From contig CAJTER010000003.1 of assembly GCA_910575405.1 (NCBI GenBank), positions 1-64,000 on the forward strand: a DNA stretch of 64,000 bases, written 5' to 3'. Below are positions 33,282 to 41,784 of the stretch, piece after piece (the first letter of the stretch is position 1; each line of letters opens with the position of its first letter). The notes under the pieces were generated by a model. The model had not been told where the DNA came from. It made no database searches and saw only the letters and a list, made by a program, of their open reading frames with translations. The stretch is from Clostridia bacterium (GTDB lineage: Bacteria > Bacillota > Clostridia > Peptostreptococcales > Anaerovoracaceae). Both the position numbers and the translations under genes were made by a program.

Positions 33282-33411
33282 GTTAATAATGCGGCTGATA
33301 AAAAGCAGGCACAAAGAGAAGGAAGCTATATTATTCAGACGATGAAATGATAAACTCTTGTCATAGGATAAAATAGCAGGCTAAATCCAGCTTATTTTTT
33401 AAAATCGCCAT

Positions 33412-33445
33412 AACTATTCCCAAAATTATGTTTTTAGGAATAGTT
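33412..33445. terminator. palindrome after the DctP-like remnant
   Basis: AACTATTCC at 33412-33420 is repeated inverted at 33437-33445, with inner AAAA/TTTT pairing. It lies 18 nt past the minus-strand stop at 33463 and could be its terminator. Confidence 0.45.
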
Positions 33446-33462
33446 GCAATTCGCCCCTGCTG

Positions 33463-33740
33463 CTATTTCGTGTCTATTTCTTTCTCATACTTTTCCACGT
33501 CCTGAATAACTAAATCCATAATTTCCCTGCCTTCGGCTCCTGCCAGATCCGAAATTTTATTTCTAACAGATAAACTTGCCTTTACAAAAGCGTCCCGTTC
33601 CGAATCAGTCAGTTCTTCCACTTTAATGTCCGGTTTCTTATCCTTAATTATATCGAACTTTTCTTTTAGAACCTTTTCCAGACATTCTGAGGCATAAGCT
33701 TCCATTTCCGCTTTGATGCTGTCGATAATTTGTTTATCTT
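33463..33740 (-). pseudogene. C-terminal remnant of a TRAP-type DctP substrate-binding protein
   Basis: The minus-strand frame encodes about 92 residues from about KQIIDSIKAEMEAYASEC to a natural stop (EKYEKEIDTK). The helical, Lys/Glu-rich pattern with KKPDIKVEELTDSERDAFVK resembles the C-terminal end of DctP periplasmic-type receptors of TRAP transporters (x-E-V-x-x-L-S/T-x-x-E-R-x-x-F). The N-terminal two thirds are missing, and the frame runs into a transposase fragment on the other strand. Neither dctQ nor dctM is present. The family call is by eye and moderate. Confidence 0.45.
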
Positions 33741-34102
33741 CCAAGAACAGAATTAAATTTCGCTGTCCCCTTGCAAGCAGAAAATACGGATGCTCATGCG
33801 AACATCCCTGCTCTGATTCCAAGTATGGAAGAACAGTTCACCTTGCCACAAAGGACAACCCCCGATTAATCAACATACCGCCCCGTGACAGTGACGAATG
33901 GAAAACGGAATTTAATGCAAGAACTTCTGTAGAACGTTCCAACAAACGTGAGAAATATGATTTCTTATTAGAAAACGGCAGACACCGCTCTACTAAGATG
34001 TGGTACTGCCGCCTCTATAACATCATGATGCTCCAACATCTTGATGCATGGGATTTGCCTTATGAATCCGCCCTGAGAAAGTTGATTCTGAAAACGACAT
34101 AA
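33740..34102 (+). pseudogene. 3' fragment of an IS transposase gene
   Basis: From about 33740 the plus frame reads SSKNRIKFRCPLASRKYGC, then the Cys/His segment CSCEHPCSDSKYGRTVH, RLINIPPRDSDEWKTEFNAR, TSVERSNKREKYDFLLENGR and a C-terminal MLQHLDAWDLPYES before a stop at 34100-34102. This is the C-terminal quarter of a DDE-type transposase of the IS1182/IS4-like kind, including the ERSNKR part of the last catalytic block. The N-terminal part is missing. The sequence is a remnant, probably joined to the DctP-like fragment by a deletion. Confidence 0.7.
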
Positions 34103-34568
34103 TCCTATGGGTATTATACACCTTTTTAAGGCATAGCGACAGTTATGTCTGTTTCTCATGTTTATTTTTATTCATTTCAGATAATATTCACTTTTCAATG
34201 TCCACTGCCAACTGTGCTGACTATAATCACTCAGGATTCCGAGAGATTATAGATAGTTTATGTATTTGCCTATATTAAAAGCAACAATTGTGCCAAAATA
34301 AAAAAAACAGCTAAAAACAATTGTTCTTAACCATTTTCCCTTGAGCGCATTAAAAAATCGTTAGTTTTAGGTAAATATTTATTGGGACAAGCGAATATTA
34401 AGTCAAATCAAGCATAAAATTTCAAGGCAAAAAATCTAATCCTTAGCCATTTTATCAAATTAATTTTACAATTTGTCTTGTTTCCTATCAAATATTCTGA
34501 TAATCTTAATAGAAGGTATGCATATAGAAGCCCAAAATTGGGAGAGAAAAATCAGGAGACAGAAATTT
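34103..34568. other. AT-rich intergenic region between the transposase remnant and the sigma-54 activator
   Basis: About 466 nt without a supported gene. It carries the minus-strand sigma-54 promoter at 34280-34295 and a palindrome AACAATTGTT at 34316-34325. The upstream edge should contain the IS end, which I could not define. The ribosome binding site of the activator (AGGAGA) lies at its right end. Confidence 0.5.
34280..34295 (-). promoter_or_regulatory. sigma-54 (-24/-12) promoter, pointing left
   Basis: Read on the minus strand the site is TGGCAC-AATTG-TTGCT, with the required GG-N10-GC spacing. It points towards the DctP-like remnant at 33463-33740. An ACAATTGT palindrome overlaps the spacer. 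It is an excellent match by eye and sits 270 nt from a sigma-54 activator gene. Confidence 0.75.
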
Positions 34569-35945
34569 ATGAAGGCAGAAGACAGAGTGTTTAAAGAATT
34601 GTTTAATTATACGGATTCAATTCTCATATCCGATGTAAACGGAAAGGTGCTGTATTATGAGGATTATAATGATCAGATTAACCTCATGCGCTATGAGGAT
34701 GCTGTAGGGAGATCCGTTTTTGAGCTGTATCCATTTTTTAAAAGAGAAGATTTTACTTTGTTCAAAGCTATTGATACAAAACGCGTCATTGTTAATGAAC
34801 TCCAGGAATTTGAGGTAAAAGGCGTTTCTAAAAAAGCGCTCAATTCCGCCTATCCCCTGATTAATGAAACTGGCGTTATCGGCTGTATGGTTATGTCCGT
34901 TGAGCTTGACAACAAATCAGGAAGGAAAAAGATGTCTTCTGTTTCTGCGAAATATAATTTTGACGATATCATGACTCAAAACATTGAATTTAAAGCCAGC
35001 TTCAGCAAACTTCGTCTGCTTTCTCAGGGAGATGCGAATATTCTGATTTATGGAGAAACAGGAACAGGCAAAGAACTGATTGCCCATACCATCCATGCTA
35101 ATAGCCCTCGAAGCAGAAAACCGTTTATCATTCAAAACTGTGCTGCAATACCCAGCAACCTGATTGAAAGTATTCTGTTTGGCTCTTCGAAAGGAAGCTT
35201 TACCGGGGCCATTGATAAGGCCGGACTCTTTGAAATTGCCAAAGGAGGAACTCTTTTTTTAGATGAGGCCAATTCCCTTTCCCTGGATTTACAGGGAAAG
35301 TTATTACGGGTGATCGAGAACAAAGCAGTAAGACGAATTGGAGAAAGTTTTGAGCGTGAAACGGACGTTCGTATTATTACTTCTACCAACGAGCCTCTGA
35401 GCAAATTGGTAGAGCGCGGAGCCTTTCGCAAGGATTTGTTTTACAGACTCAATGTGGCGAGCTTTTCTGTTCCCCCTCTTCGCCAGAGGAAGGACGATAT
35501 TCCTTTGCTGGCAAGCCATTATATTAATCAGTACAATGCGACTTTAAACCACAGTATTACGGGCATTGCGGATGATGTTATGGATTTCTTCTACAGCTAT
35601 CCCTGGGAAGGAAATGTTCGAGAATTGAAAAACGTTATTGAATATGCCTGCACCATTAAAACCTCTGGCGATATTGCTATGTGTGATATCCCAGACTACA
35701 TGCTTCTGAACAGGAAGGACATGGCAGGAAACCTATCTGTCGGCTTTGGAGGAAGGAGGCAGGAGGAAGAATCAAAATATATCAGGCCCCATACTTCTCT
35801 TGCGGATCAGATGGGTGCTTTGGAAAAAGATATTCTCAAATCAGCCTTTGAACGCAATCGCTATAATATTACCCGGACTGCCGATGAGCTGCAGATTTCA
35901 AGGCAGACTTTATATAATAAGCTAAACAAATATGGATTAGATTGA
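34569..35945 (+). CDS. sigma-54-dependent transcriptional activator (RocR-type)
   Basis: A 458-residue enhancer-binding protein. An N-terminal PAS-like sensory domain (about 1-125, TDSILISDVNGKVLYYEDY) precedes the AAA+ domain with Walker A GETGTGKE near residue 161, GSFTGA near residue 207 (usual motif GAFTGA, so Ala is Ser), Walker B GGTLFLDEANSLSLDLQG and the R-finger region RKDLFYRLNVAS. A Fis-type helix-turn-helix ends it (NITRTADELQISRQTLYNKL). It should activate sigma-54 promoters, and the only one seen nearby is divergent at 34280-34295. ATG 34569 is preceded by AGGAGA; an open frame extends further upstream but lacks family similarity. Confidence 0.88.
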   Translation: MKAEDRVFKELFNYTDSILISDVNGKVLYYEDYNDQINLMRYEDAVGRSVFELYPFFKREDFTLFKAIDTKRVIVNELQEFEVKGVSKKALNSAYPLINETGVIGCMVMSVELDNKSGRKKMSSVSAKYNFDDIMTQNIEFKASFSKLRLLSQGDANILIYGETGTGKELIAHTIHANSPRSRKPFIIQNCAAIPSNLIESILFGSSKGSFTGAIDKAGLFEIAKGGTLFLDEANSLSLDLQGKLLRVIENKAVRRIGESFERETDVRIITSTNEPLSKLVERGAFRKDLFYRLNVASFSVPPLRQRKDDIPLLASHYINQYNATLNHSITGIADDVMDFFYSYPWEGNVRELKNVIEYACTIKTSGDIAMCDIPDYMLLNRKDMAGNLSVGFGGRRQEEESKYIRPHTSLADQMGALEKDILKSAFERNRYNITRTADELQISRQTLYNKLNKYGLD

Positions 35946-35965
35946 AGAATTAATCTGCCGGCCTT

Positions 35966-36000
35966 GCAGAGAAAGGATGAAAAGCTGCTCCTCTCTCTGC
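35966..36000. terminator. probable terminator between convergent genes
   Basis: GCAGAGA at 35966-35972 pairs with TCTCTGC at 35994-36000 with an inner GGA/TCC pair, between the activator stop and the aminotransferase stop. No strong T tract is visible, so confidence is limited. Confidence 0.4.
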
Positions 36001-36015
36001 GAAAAGGCTGCAGAT

Positions 36016-37158
36016 CTATTTGATCTCGCCGGAAGCTTCCAACTCTTTGACAAACTGGCTGATATTCAAAAGGCCTGCTTTGAGATAGTCCGCATCTCCA
36101 AATCCATAACCGATGCGGAAACTTTTATCCTGCTCAAAGCATCCGCCATGGCAGATCAGTACGCCTTTTGCATCGTAAAGCTTCTGGGCAAATTCTTCTG
36201 CCTTCATATCAAAGTCATAATTGATATACGACGTGGAGCTCATGCTGTCACAGGCTATCCGAAAATGCGGCTCCGCAGAAATCCATTCCTGCAGAATCTC
36301 TCTTCCTGCATCTGTAATCGCTTTGTTTCTCTTATAAAAGACCTCTTTGTTTTCCAGCGCAATGGCAGCAATCAGTTCGTTTATCGGCCCTTCACAGATG
36401 CTGTTATAGGAACGCATATTCATCATAGCGTCTTTAATGGAAGGGTCTCTTGTAACGATCCAACCGATGCGGGTTCCTGCGCAGGAGAACACCTTGCTGG
36501 CACTGCTGGTACAAATTCCTTTTTCATATAGATCACAGATGGAATACATATATTCACCGCTGAGTCCTCTGTAAATTTCATCGCATACAATATAAGCATC
36601 TGCGCTGCGTGCGATGTGGATCAAGTCTTCAAGCTGTTTTCGGTTCAAAGTATAGCCTGTAGGGTTATTGGGATTTGCAAGGTTAATCATTTTCGTATGT
36701 TCATCAACCATGCTGCGGATTCGATCCATATCAAGTCCATAGCCAGACGTTTCATCACAATTAAAGATCCGGACTTCCGTTCCCAAAGCCTCTGGAATGG
36801 AATAAAACTGCTGGTAGTTCGGTAAAATACTGACGATATTATCGCCGGGCTGGCAGAGTGTATAACATACGATGGAATTGGCGCCTGTTCCTCCATGGAC
36901 AGAGAGCACCATATCCGGCGTTACTGCATCGGTATATAAACCGGCAATCGCTTTTTTCAGACGAGGCATTCCTTCAAAATACCCATAATGCATGCTCATA
37001 TTCTCTAGTTCCTGGAAAAACATGTCCCGGTCCGTATTCGTCAGTTCTAAAAGCTCACGGAGCGTTACTGGTTTGCAGCAGCTGGACCCCAGGTTATAAC
37101 GAGCTTTATCGTCATAAGGATTCAGCCAGTATTCGATTTTGAATTTATTAATTTCCAT
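36016..37158 (-). CDS. class I/II PLP-dependent aminotransferase
   Basis: A 380-residue fold-type I enzyme. Seen are GYFEGMPRLKKAIAGLYTD, SVHGGTGANSIVCYTL, NLANPNNPTGYTL, DAYIVCDEIYRG and the lysine region ASKVFSCAGTRIGW. It is the second gene of an operon with an ornithine cyclodeaminase-family gene, with 32 nt between. Such pairs may act on amino acids such as ornithine, alanine or opines, but the substrate is unknown. It is convergent with the sigma-54 activator. ATG 37158 gives the normal length. Confidence 0.82.
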   Translation of the reverse strand: MEINKFKIEYWLNPYDDKARYNLGSSCCKPVTLRELLELTNTDRDMFFQELENMSMHYGYFEGMPRLKKAIAGLYTDAVTPDMVLSVHGGTGANSIVCYTLCQPGDNIVSILPNYQQFYSIPEALGTEVRIFNCDETSGYGLDMDRIRSMVDEHTKMINLANPNNPTGYTLNRKQLEDLIHIARSADAYIVCDEIYRGLSGEYMYSICDLYEKGICTSSASKVFSCAGTRIGWIVTRDPSIKDAMMNMRSYNSICEGPINELIAAIALENKEVFYKRNKAITDAGREILQEWISAEPHFRIACDSMSSTSYINYDFDMKAEEFAQKLYDAKGVLICHGGCFEQDKSFRIGYGFGDADYLKAGLLNISQFVKELEASGEIK

Positions 37159-37190
37159 ATTATTTTTCTTTTCTTAATACAGTATGTCGC

Positions 37191-38207
37191 TTAAATCTCC
37201 GCATTCAGACCAAGGCCGAGCTTCTTGGCTTGAGCAATCGCACGTTTGCCCGTTACCAGATCCAAAAGAGCCAGGCCAGTAGCATCAAAAATGGTAATAT
37301 CTTCATCACAGAGCCTCCCCTGCTTCTTACCGCAAAGAACCTGGCCAATTTCTCCGGAAATAGCTTCTTTTGAAATGATGTTCTCCCTTATGGGCCTCTC
37401 CAACTCTCCCACCCGGATACACTGTTCAATATCGTCGGCAAAGATTCTGGCCTTTACAAAAATTTGCGGATCAATCTCTTCCTTCCCTTCCATATCTGCG
37501 CCAATACAGCTCAAATGCGTTCCGGGGCGAATCCACTCCTTTTGGATAATAGGCTGGCGGGAAGGTGTAATCGTGATAATAATATCGCTTTCCCTGGCAG
37601 CTGTCTCCAGGTCGGAAACTGCTTCAAAGCAGCAATTGTCCTTGGTTATATCAAAATGACGTTTCAGGCGCAGCGGACATTCTTTGGCAAAGCTTTGGCC
37701 GTGCATTGGATCCAAAAGATCGCCGATGAAAATCCGCTTGATGCCCGGTATAGCTGTCAAGATGGCTGCAATCTGAAATTCTGCCTGTTTTCCTGCGCCA
37801 AGAAGCAGCACGCTTTGTGAATCCTTCCTTGCCAGAGCTTGTGCTCCGATAGCCCCTGCCGCGCCGGTTCTCATGCAGGTAATATACGCGGCATCCATTA
37901 CACCCAGCGGAATACCGGTTTCTGAGTCGAAGACCATCAGCATTCCATTAAAGGGCGGAAGCCCCTGATCTTTATTGAAGGGAAAATTATTCAGCATTTT
38001 CAGACCATGAATCTGTTCACTTCCAAATACGCCGCCGGATCGAATATCCATGACTGCTGTTTTGTCTGTGAACTCATGAGAAACCAAAGGCCAGACAACT
38101 GTATCGCCTCGGGCTTTTAGCTGATAAACGGATTTTACTCCCTCAATTACTTCATCCATCTTAAGCACGGACTCCAACTCTTTGCGCCCTAAAATCATTA
38201 CGCTCAT
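37191..38207 (-). CDS. ornithine cyclodeaminase / mu-crystallin family protein
   Basis: A 338-residue NAD(P)-dependent enzyme. The N-terminal dimerisation region includes KTAVMDIRSGGVFGSEQIHG; the Rossmann segment is VLLLGAGKQAEFQIAAI; later SDIIITITPSRQPII and CIGADMEGKEEIDP are typical. The family includes ornithine cyclodeaminase, alanine dehydrogenase (archaeal type) and ketimine reductases. The start ATG 38207 follows GGAGGA; an upstream in-frame start (38282) would extend through the promoter. It is first in the operon with the aminotransferase and divergent from a PucR regulator. Confidence 0.83.
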   Translation of the reverse strand: MSVMILGRKELESVLKMDEVIEGVKSVYQLKARGDTVVWPLVSHEFTDKTAVMDIRSGGVFGSEQIHGLKMLNNFPFNKDQGLPPFNGMLMVFDSETGIPLGVMDAAYITCMRTGAAGAIGAQALARKDSQSVLLLGAGKQAEFQIAAILTAIPGIKRIFIGDLLDPMHGQSFAKECPLRLKRHFDITKDNCCFEAVSDLETAARESDIIITITPSRQPIIQKEWIRPGTHLSCIGADMEGKEEIDPQIFVKARIFADDIEQCIRVGELERPIRENIISKEAISGEIGQVLCGKKQGRLCDEDITIFDATGLALLDLVTGKRAIAQAKKLGLGLNAEI

Positions 38208-38243
38208 TACATATTCCTCCATTTCTGTTTGGGATTTGCTTTC

Positions 38244-38272
38244 ATTATAGAAAGGGGAAACCCGAAAATCAA
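38244..38272 (-). promoter_or_regulatory. promoter of the ornithine cyclodeaminase-aminotransferase operon
   Basis: On the minus strand TTGATT (38267-38272) and TATAAT (38244-38249) are separated by 17 nt. It is a sigma-A type, not sigma-54, promoter. Confidence 0.72.
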
Positions 38273-38291
38273 AGACAAGCATTTATTAATT

Positions 38292-38306
38292 TCTATAATT
38301 TATAGA
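38292..38306. promoter_or_regulatory. palindrome between divergent promoters, possible PucR operator
   Basis: TCTATAA-T-TTATAGA is a 7-bp perfect inverted repeat. It lies 19 nt beyond the left-facing -35 and 11 nt before the right-facing -35, a position suited to a site controlling both genes. Confidence 0.5.
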
Positions 38307-38317
38307 TTAATTAATTG

Positions 38318-38346
38318 TTGATTTTTATAACTACTTGCTGTACAAT
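38318..38346 (+). promoter_or_regulatory. promoter of the PucR-type regulator gene
   Basis: TTGATT at 38318-38323, 17-nt spacer, TACAAT at 38341-38346. The regulator ATG is at 38391. Confidence 0.68.
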
Positions 38347-38390
38347 ACGAGTAATAATAGTGAGGTCAGCACTCTAAGAAAGAGGAAATT

Positions 38391-39608
38391 ATGATTTATA
38401 CAGTTTCTGATTTTTACAATACCTACAAACCAGAGCTTCAGCTGATGGCTGGAAATGGAGGCCTCTCACGTCAAGTCACAAAAGCCGGTATTCTGGACTA
38501 TGAGCTGGAGCCTGCCTTGAAGAACAAATACTTTTATACAAATTTTCAGGAAAAACAGCTTGCTCTGACTACCCTGCTGTATGCAAAGGATAACCCATTT
38601 TTAATTGCGGATGGTGTCAAACATCTGGCAGCAAAGGGCTGCAGCGGTCTGGTGATAAAAAATGTATTCCGGCTTCCGATTCATGAATCCGTTTTGCGTT
38701 ATGCTGATTCTAAAAATTTCCCGGTTTTTTTGATAAAATCTACAAATGTTTATTTTGAAGATGTGATATACACCCTCAACCGTCGTATTGAAGAACTCGC
38801 TTCTTGCAGCACTATATGTCGGGAATTGGATTCTCTTTTGAAAATGCCATCCAATCCACAAGAGCAGCTTTTGTATGGAAGGAAGCTGAACCCTTCTTTT
38901 GAACATCAGCATATGGCTATTTTTGCTCCTTTTGATGAATTTTTTTCCGAAATGCAATTCGCAGCTTATGAAGCAAGATATCGAAAAAGTAATCTGAATA
39001 TGCCCTCCAATCTGCTGACTTTGTATAAAAATGGCGTGCTATTTTTATACTCGCAGACGGAAGATACCGAAATCGAACCTGATGCTGTTGCTGAAGTTTT
39101 CTCTGACGAAATTTTGAAAGAAGGTAGTCCTTTAGCTGTTGGAATCAGTAAAATACATCATTATCTGGGTGAGTTGAAACAAACGATCATTGAAGGTATT
39201 CAGACAGCCTTTTGTGCGGCTGAGGATAAAAAAAGAATCCTTTTTTATGGAGAACTTGGCATACTTCAAGTCCTTCTTCCCTTTGCTGAAAAACGGGAAA
39301 TGCGGTTATTCAGCCATTCGATTATGGACAAGCTGGAAGAATATGATGCGGAAGCGAAAGGACATCTGATAGAAACTTTGAACGCCTACTGTCAGGCAGA
39401 TTACAACATACAGAATACAGCAAAGAAACTTTGTCAGCACGAAAATACAGTGCGGTACCGATTGGAGCGAGTCTCCGATATTACCGGGCTTTCTTTCAAA
39501 TTCCCAAGCCAGGCAGAGCAGCTTGCTGTTGCCTGTAAGATTGCCTGGTGCCGCAAAGTTTTAAAAAAATCCCGCCTGACTGATTATGAATCCGATGGGC
39601 AGGATTGA
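38391..39608 (+). CDS. PucR family transcriptional regulator
   Basis: A 405-residue regulator. The N-terminal 120 residues form the purine catabolism regulator-like domain (TYKPELQLMAGNGGLSRQV, ALTTLLYAKDNPF, GLVIKNVFRLPIHESVL). The C-terminal helix-turn-helix is of the PucR type (YNIQNTAKKLCQHENTVRYR followed by LERVSDITGLSF). In Firmicutes PucR relatives control catabolic genes beside them, often in response to nitrogen compounds. The divergent target here is likely the ornithine cyclodeaminase-aminotransferase operon. ATG 38391 follows AGAGGAAA. Confidence 0.85.
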   Translation: MIYTVSDFYNTYKPELQLMAGNGGLSRQVTKAGILDYELEPALKNKYFYTNFQEKQLALTTLLYAKDNPFLIADGVKHLAAKGCSGLVIKNVFRLPIHESVLRYADSKNFPVFLIKSTNVYFEDVIYTLNRRIEELASCSTICRELDSLLKMPSNPQEQLLYGRKLNPSFEHQHMAIFAPFDEFFSEMQFAAYEARYRKSNLNMPSNLLTLYKNGVLFLYSQTEDTEIEPDAVAEVFSDEILKEGSPLAVGISKIHHYLGELKQTIIEGIQTAFCAAEDKKRILFYGELGILQVLLPFAEKREMRLFSHSIMDKLEEYDAEAKGHLIETLNAYCQADYNIQNTAKKLCQHENTVRYRLERVSDITGLSFKFPSQAEQLAVACKIAWCRKVLKKSRLTDYESDGQD

Positions 39609-39645
39609 GCTGTTCGATATTTTTATAGTTTGACGGGCATTATAA

Positions 39646-39692
39646 AAGCCTCTTTGTCTAGTGGCTTTTCAATAGACAAAAAGGCTTCTTTT
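39646..39692. terminator. bidirectional terminator between pucR-type gene and yebC
   Basis: AAGCCT-c-TTTGTCTA (39646-39660) pairs with TAGACAAA-a-AGGCTT (39673-39687), followed by CTTTT. It stands between convergent genes and has a 14-bp stem. Confidence 0.75.
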
Positions 39693-39720
39693 ACCTCAAT
39701 TCTCAAACACGTCCAGTACA

Positions 39721-40446
39721 CTAATCTTCCAAATCAACCGTACAGTTGTGATATACCTTCTGTACATCGTCGTTATCTTCCAGCATTTCGATCATTTTTT
39801 TCAGATTCTTGATATCATGTTCTTCCGTTGGCGTTGATTCCACGGAAGGAAGATATTCAATATCCGCATCTACAAACTCATAACCGGAAGCTTTAAGTGC
39901 TTCGCTTACTTCTACAAAATCAGCCGGCGCGGTAAGGATTTCAAAGCAGTCGTCATATGTAACCATATCGTCCATACCAGCTTCTAAAGCGGCTTCCATG
40001 AGGGCATCCTCATCAATATCATCCGTCTTTTCGATAACGATTACGCCTTTTTCATCGAACATATAGGATACGCATCCCGGAGCGCCCAGGTTGCCCCCGA
40101 ACTTGTCGAAGGCGTGCTTCATTGCGGCAGTAGTCCGGTTCTTATTATCGGTCAGAACGTCGACGATTACAGCGACGCCTGCAGCGCCGTAGCCTTCAAA
40201 CCTGCCGTTTTCATACGTTTCTCCAGCCAGCTCGCCTGTCCCTTTTTTGATTGCGCGTTTGATATTATCGTTAGGCATGTTGATGCTTTTCGCTTTTTCA
40301 ATGGCATGCTTTAAGGAAATATTATATTCCGGATCTCCGCCATTTTTTGCAGCAACTGTAATTGCCCTTGCATATTTTGTAAAAACTGCAGCCCGTTTGG
40401 AGTCTTGCTTCTCTTTCCTGCCTGCAATTGTACCGTGTCTTCCCAT
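39721..40446 (-). CDS. yebC: YebC/PmpR family protein
   Basis: A 241-residue protein beginning MGRHGTIAGRKEKQDSKRAA, with the family motifs KANMPNDNIKRAIKKG-like SINMPNDNIKRAIKKG, NGRFEGYGAAGVAVIVDVLT and GNLGAPGCVSYMFD. YebC proteins act in transcription regulation and, in recent work, in translation of proline stretches. The start ATG 40446 follows GGAGGT; an upstream frame is longer but has no family match. Stands alone between a terminator and the DUF4317 gene. Confidence 0.92.
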   Translation of the reverse strand: MGRHGTIAGRKEKQDSKRAAVFTKYARAITVAAKNGGDPEYNISLKHAIEKAKSINMPNDNIKRAIKKGTGELAGETYENGRFEGYGAAGVAVIVDVLTDNKNRTTAAMKHAFDKFGGNLGAPGCVSYMFDEKGVIVIEKTDDIDEDALMEAALEAGMDDMVTYDDCFEILTAPADFVEVSEALKASGYEFVDADIEYLPSVESTPTEEHDIKNLKKMIEMLEDNDDVQKVYHNCTVDLED

Positions 40447-40592
40447 CAAGACACCTCCTTCATATATTATTAACTCATATAGTATACATGATAAACGATC
40501 TTTTTTCAACAAAAATCGGGCAATTGAAAAATTGGCGGCCTGCAGACCGGGCTGCTCCGATATGTATGTTTTGCCAGTCTGCGGACAGCAGG

Positions 40593-41714
40593 CTAAAGGT
40601 CAATATCCATGCCATTGACTTCAACGTGATCGCTGACTGCAATTACAATATATTTTCGGTCGTCGATGATCCGCGTCTCGATCAGATCAGAACGATCCGG
40701 ACTGACTTTAATGACTACATCAGGAGCTTCGATGCTGAATTTTTTCGTTTCCGCTACATTTGCGGCCATGAGTCTTCTCTTTTCCCCTGCAGTCCGGTCA
40801 AAGATAGTCTCCACCTGTTCTACTTTTTCCTCTGAGGCACCGCTTTGCTCCAGCAGGCGCTTCATGTCGAATTTATCCAGCTCCAGGGGTTCCGGTTCAT
40901 CCTGGTTTTCTTCCATCATTTCCTGCAAATTATCGTGAATGCATTTTACCATTTCCAGGCTGCATTCGTCGCCCAGAGATTCGGAGACAATTTCATTAAA
41001 GGTTACCTTCTGGTTCTCAGCGGAAAGCGGGATCTCACTGCCCAGCAGCTCTTCGATGAGCTCTGGCTGAAGCTCCTCCGGTTTTTTTGTAAAATACAGG
41101 GCCTGATGAATATCGGCAGTCCGGTCGTTAAAGGCAGGAAACAGAAATCCCTTTACCGGCGGATCCACAACCCAGTCGCGCTTTCGCCCTACGATGGAAT
41201 TCTGATCCACATCATAGCTCAGCCCGGCCTTTGACAGTTTAACGGGGCAAATGCTGCAGAGGATGTATTCGTAGATATTGTCCGAAGCATCAAACATTTC
41301 AAGGCCATCGGAGGTTTTCCCCGGCACATCGTATACTGCATGAATGAGGATAATATAATAGTTTTCGCCAAATTCAAAATGGTCGATGATTTTCTGATAA
41401 AAGGCATCCACCAGTTCATCATCCTCAAGCTTGCTGCCCCGCAGCCGGTACAAAAATTCCTGAGTACCGCCCGGTTCCTCCTGAGCTAATGGAAATTCCA
41501 TATTCAGCAGTTTTTTACCGATTGTACCGGAAAGGGTCTGCTTGAAAATCTCAAAATATTTAAAGGCTTCTTCCTCAGAGAGACTGAGAAAAGAGCGGTT
41601 CACCTCATATTTTCGATTTTTTTCATGATCCACATAGCAGCCTCGCATACGGCTGATGGTACAGTTTTCCGGTGTAAACTGCTTTTTGATTTCCAATATT
41701 TCCTTATTAATCAT
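40593..41714 (-). CDS. DUF4317 family protein
   Basis: A 373-residue protein resembling the DUF4317 family of Clostridia: ENCTISRMRGCYVDHEKNRK at the N terminus and GFLFPAFNDRTADIHQALYF centrally, an acidic C-terminal half (MEENQDEPEPLELDKFDMKR). No enzymatic motif is known. I chose ATG 41714 because AAGGA precedes it and the N terminus then starts MINKEILEIKKQ. It lies 70 nt downstream of recA in the same direction, but a role in recombination is not established. Confidence 0.75.
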   Translation of the reverse strand: MINKEILEIKKQFTPENCTISRMRGCYVDHEKNRKYEVNRSFLSLSEEEAFKYFEIFKQTLSGTIGKKLLNMEFPLAQEEPGGTQEFLYRLRGSKLEDDELVDAFYQKIIDHFEFGENYYIILIHAVYDVPGKTSDGLEMFDASDNIYEYILCSICPVKLSKAGLSYDVDQNSIVGRKRDWVVDPPVKGFLFPAFNDRTADIHQALYFTKKPEELQPELIEELLGSEIPLSAENQKVTFNEIVSESLGDECSLEMVKCIHDNLQEMMEENQDEPEPLELDKFDMKRLLEQSGASEEKVEQVETIFDRTAGEKRRLMAANVAETKKFSIEAPDVVIKVSPDRSDLIETRIIDDRKYIVIAVSDHVEVNGMDIDL

Positions 41715-41784
41715 AAAGCTATCCTTCTTTCCCTTTTTCAATTACAGACTTATGGCGCTTTGTACAGCCCTCTTGTTATGCGGA

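Larger units (their letters stand above)
33154..33462. other. intergenic region with two hairpins
   Basis: This stretch between the LysM gene and the DctP-like remnant contains the bidirectional terminator at 33238-33281 and the palindrome at 33412-33445. No open frame with a ribosome binding site was seen. Confidence 0.5.

Noticed and set aside
38208-38282. N-terminal extension of the ornithine cyclodeaminase gene
   Set aside because: The extension would run through its own promoter, and GGAGGA directly precedes ATG 38207.
33000-39700. dif-like site near the strand switch
   Set aside because: I compared by eye with the Bacillus dif consensus and found no convincing match; a whole-genome skew analysis would be needed.
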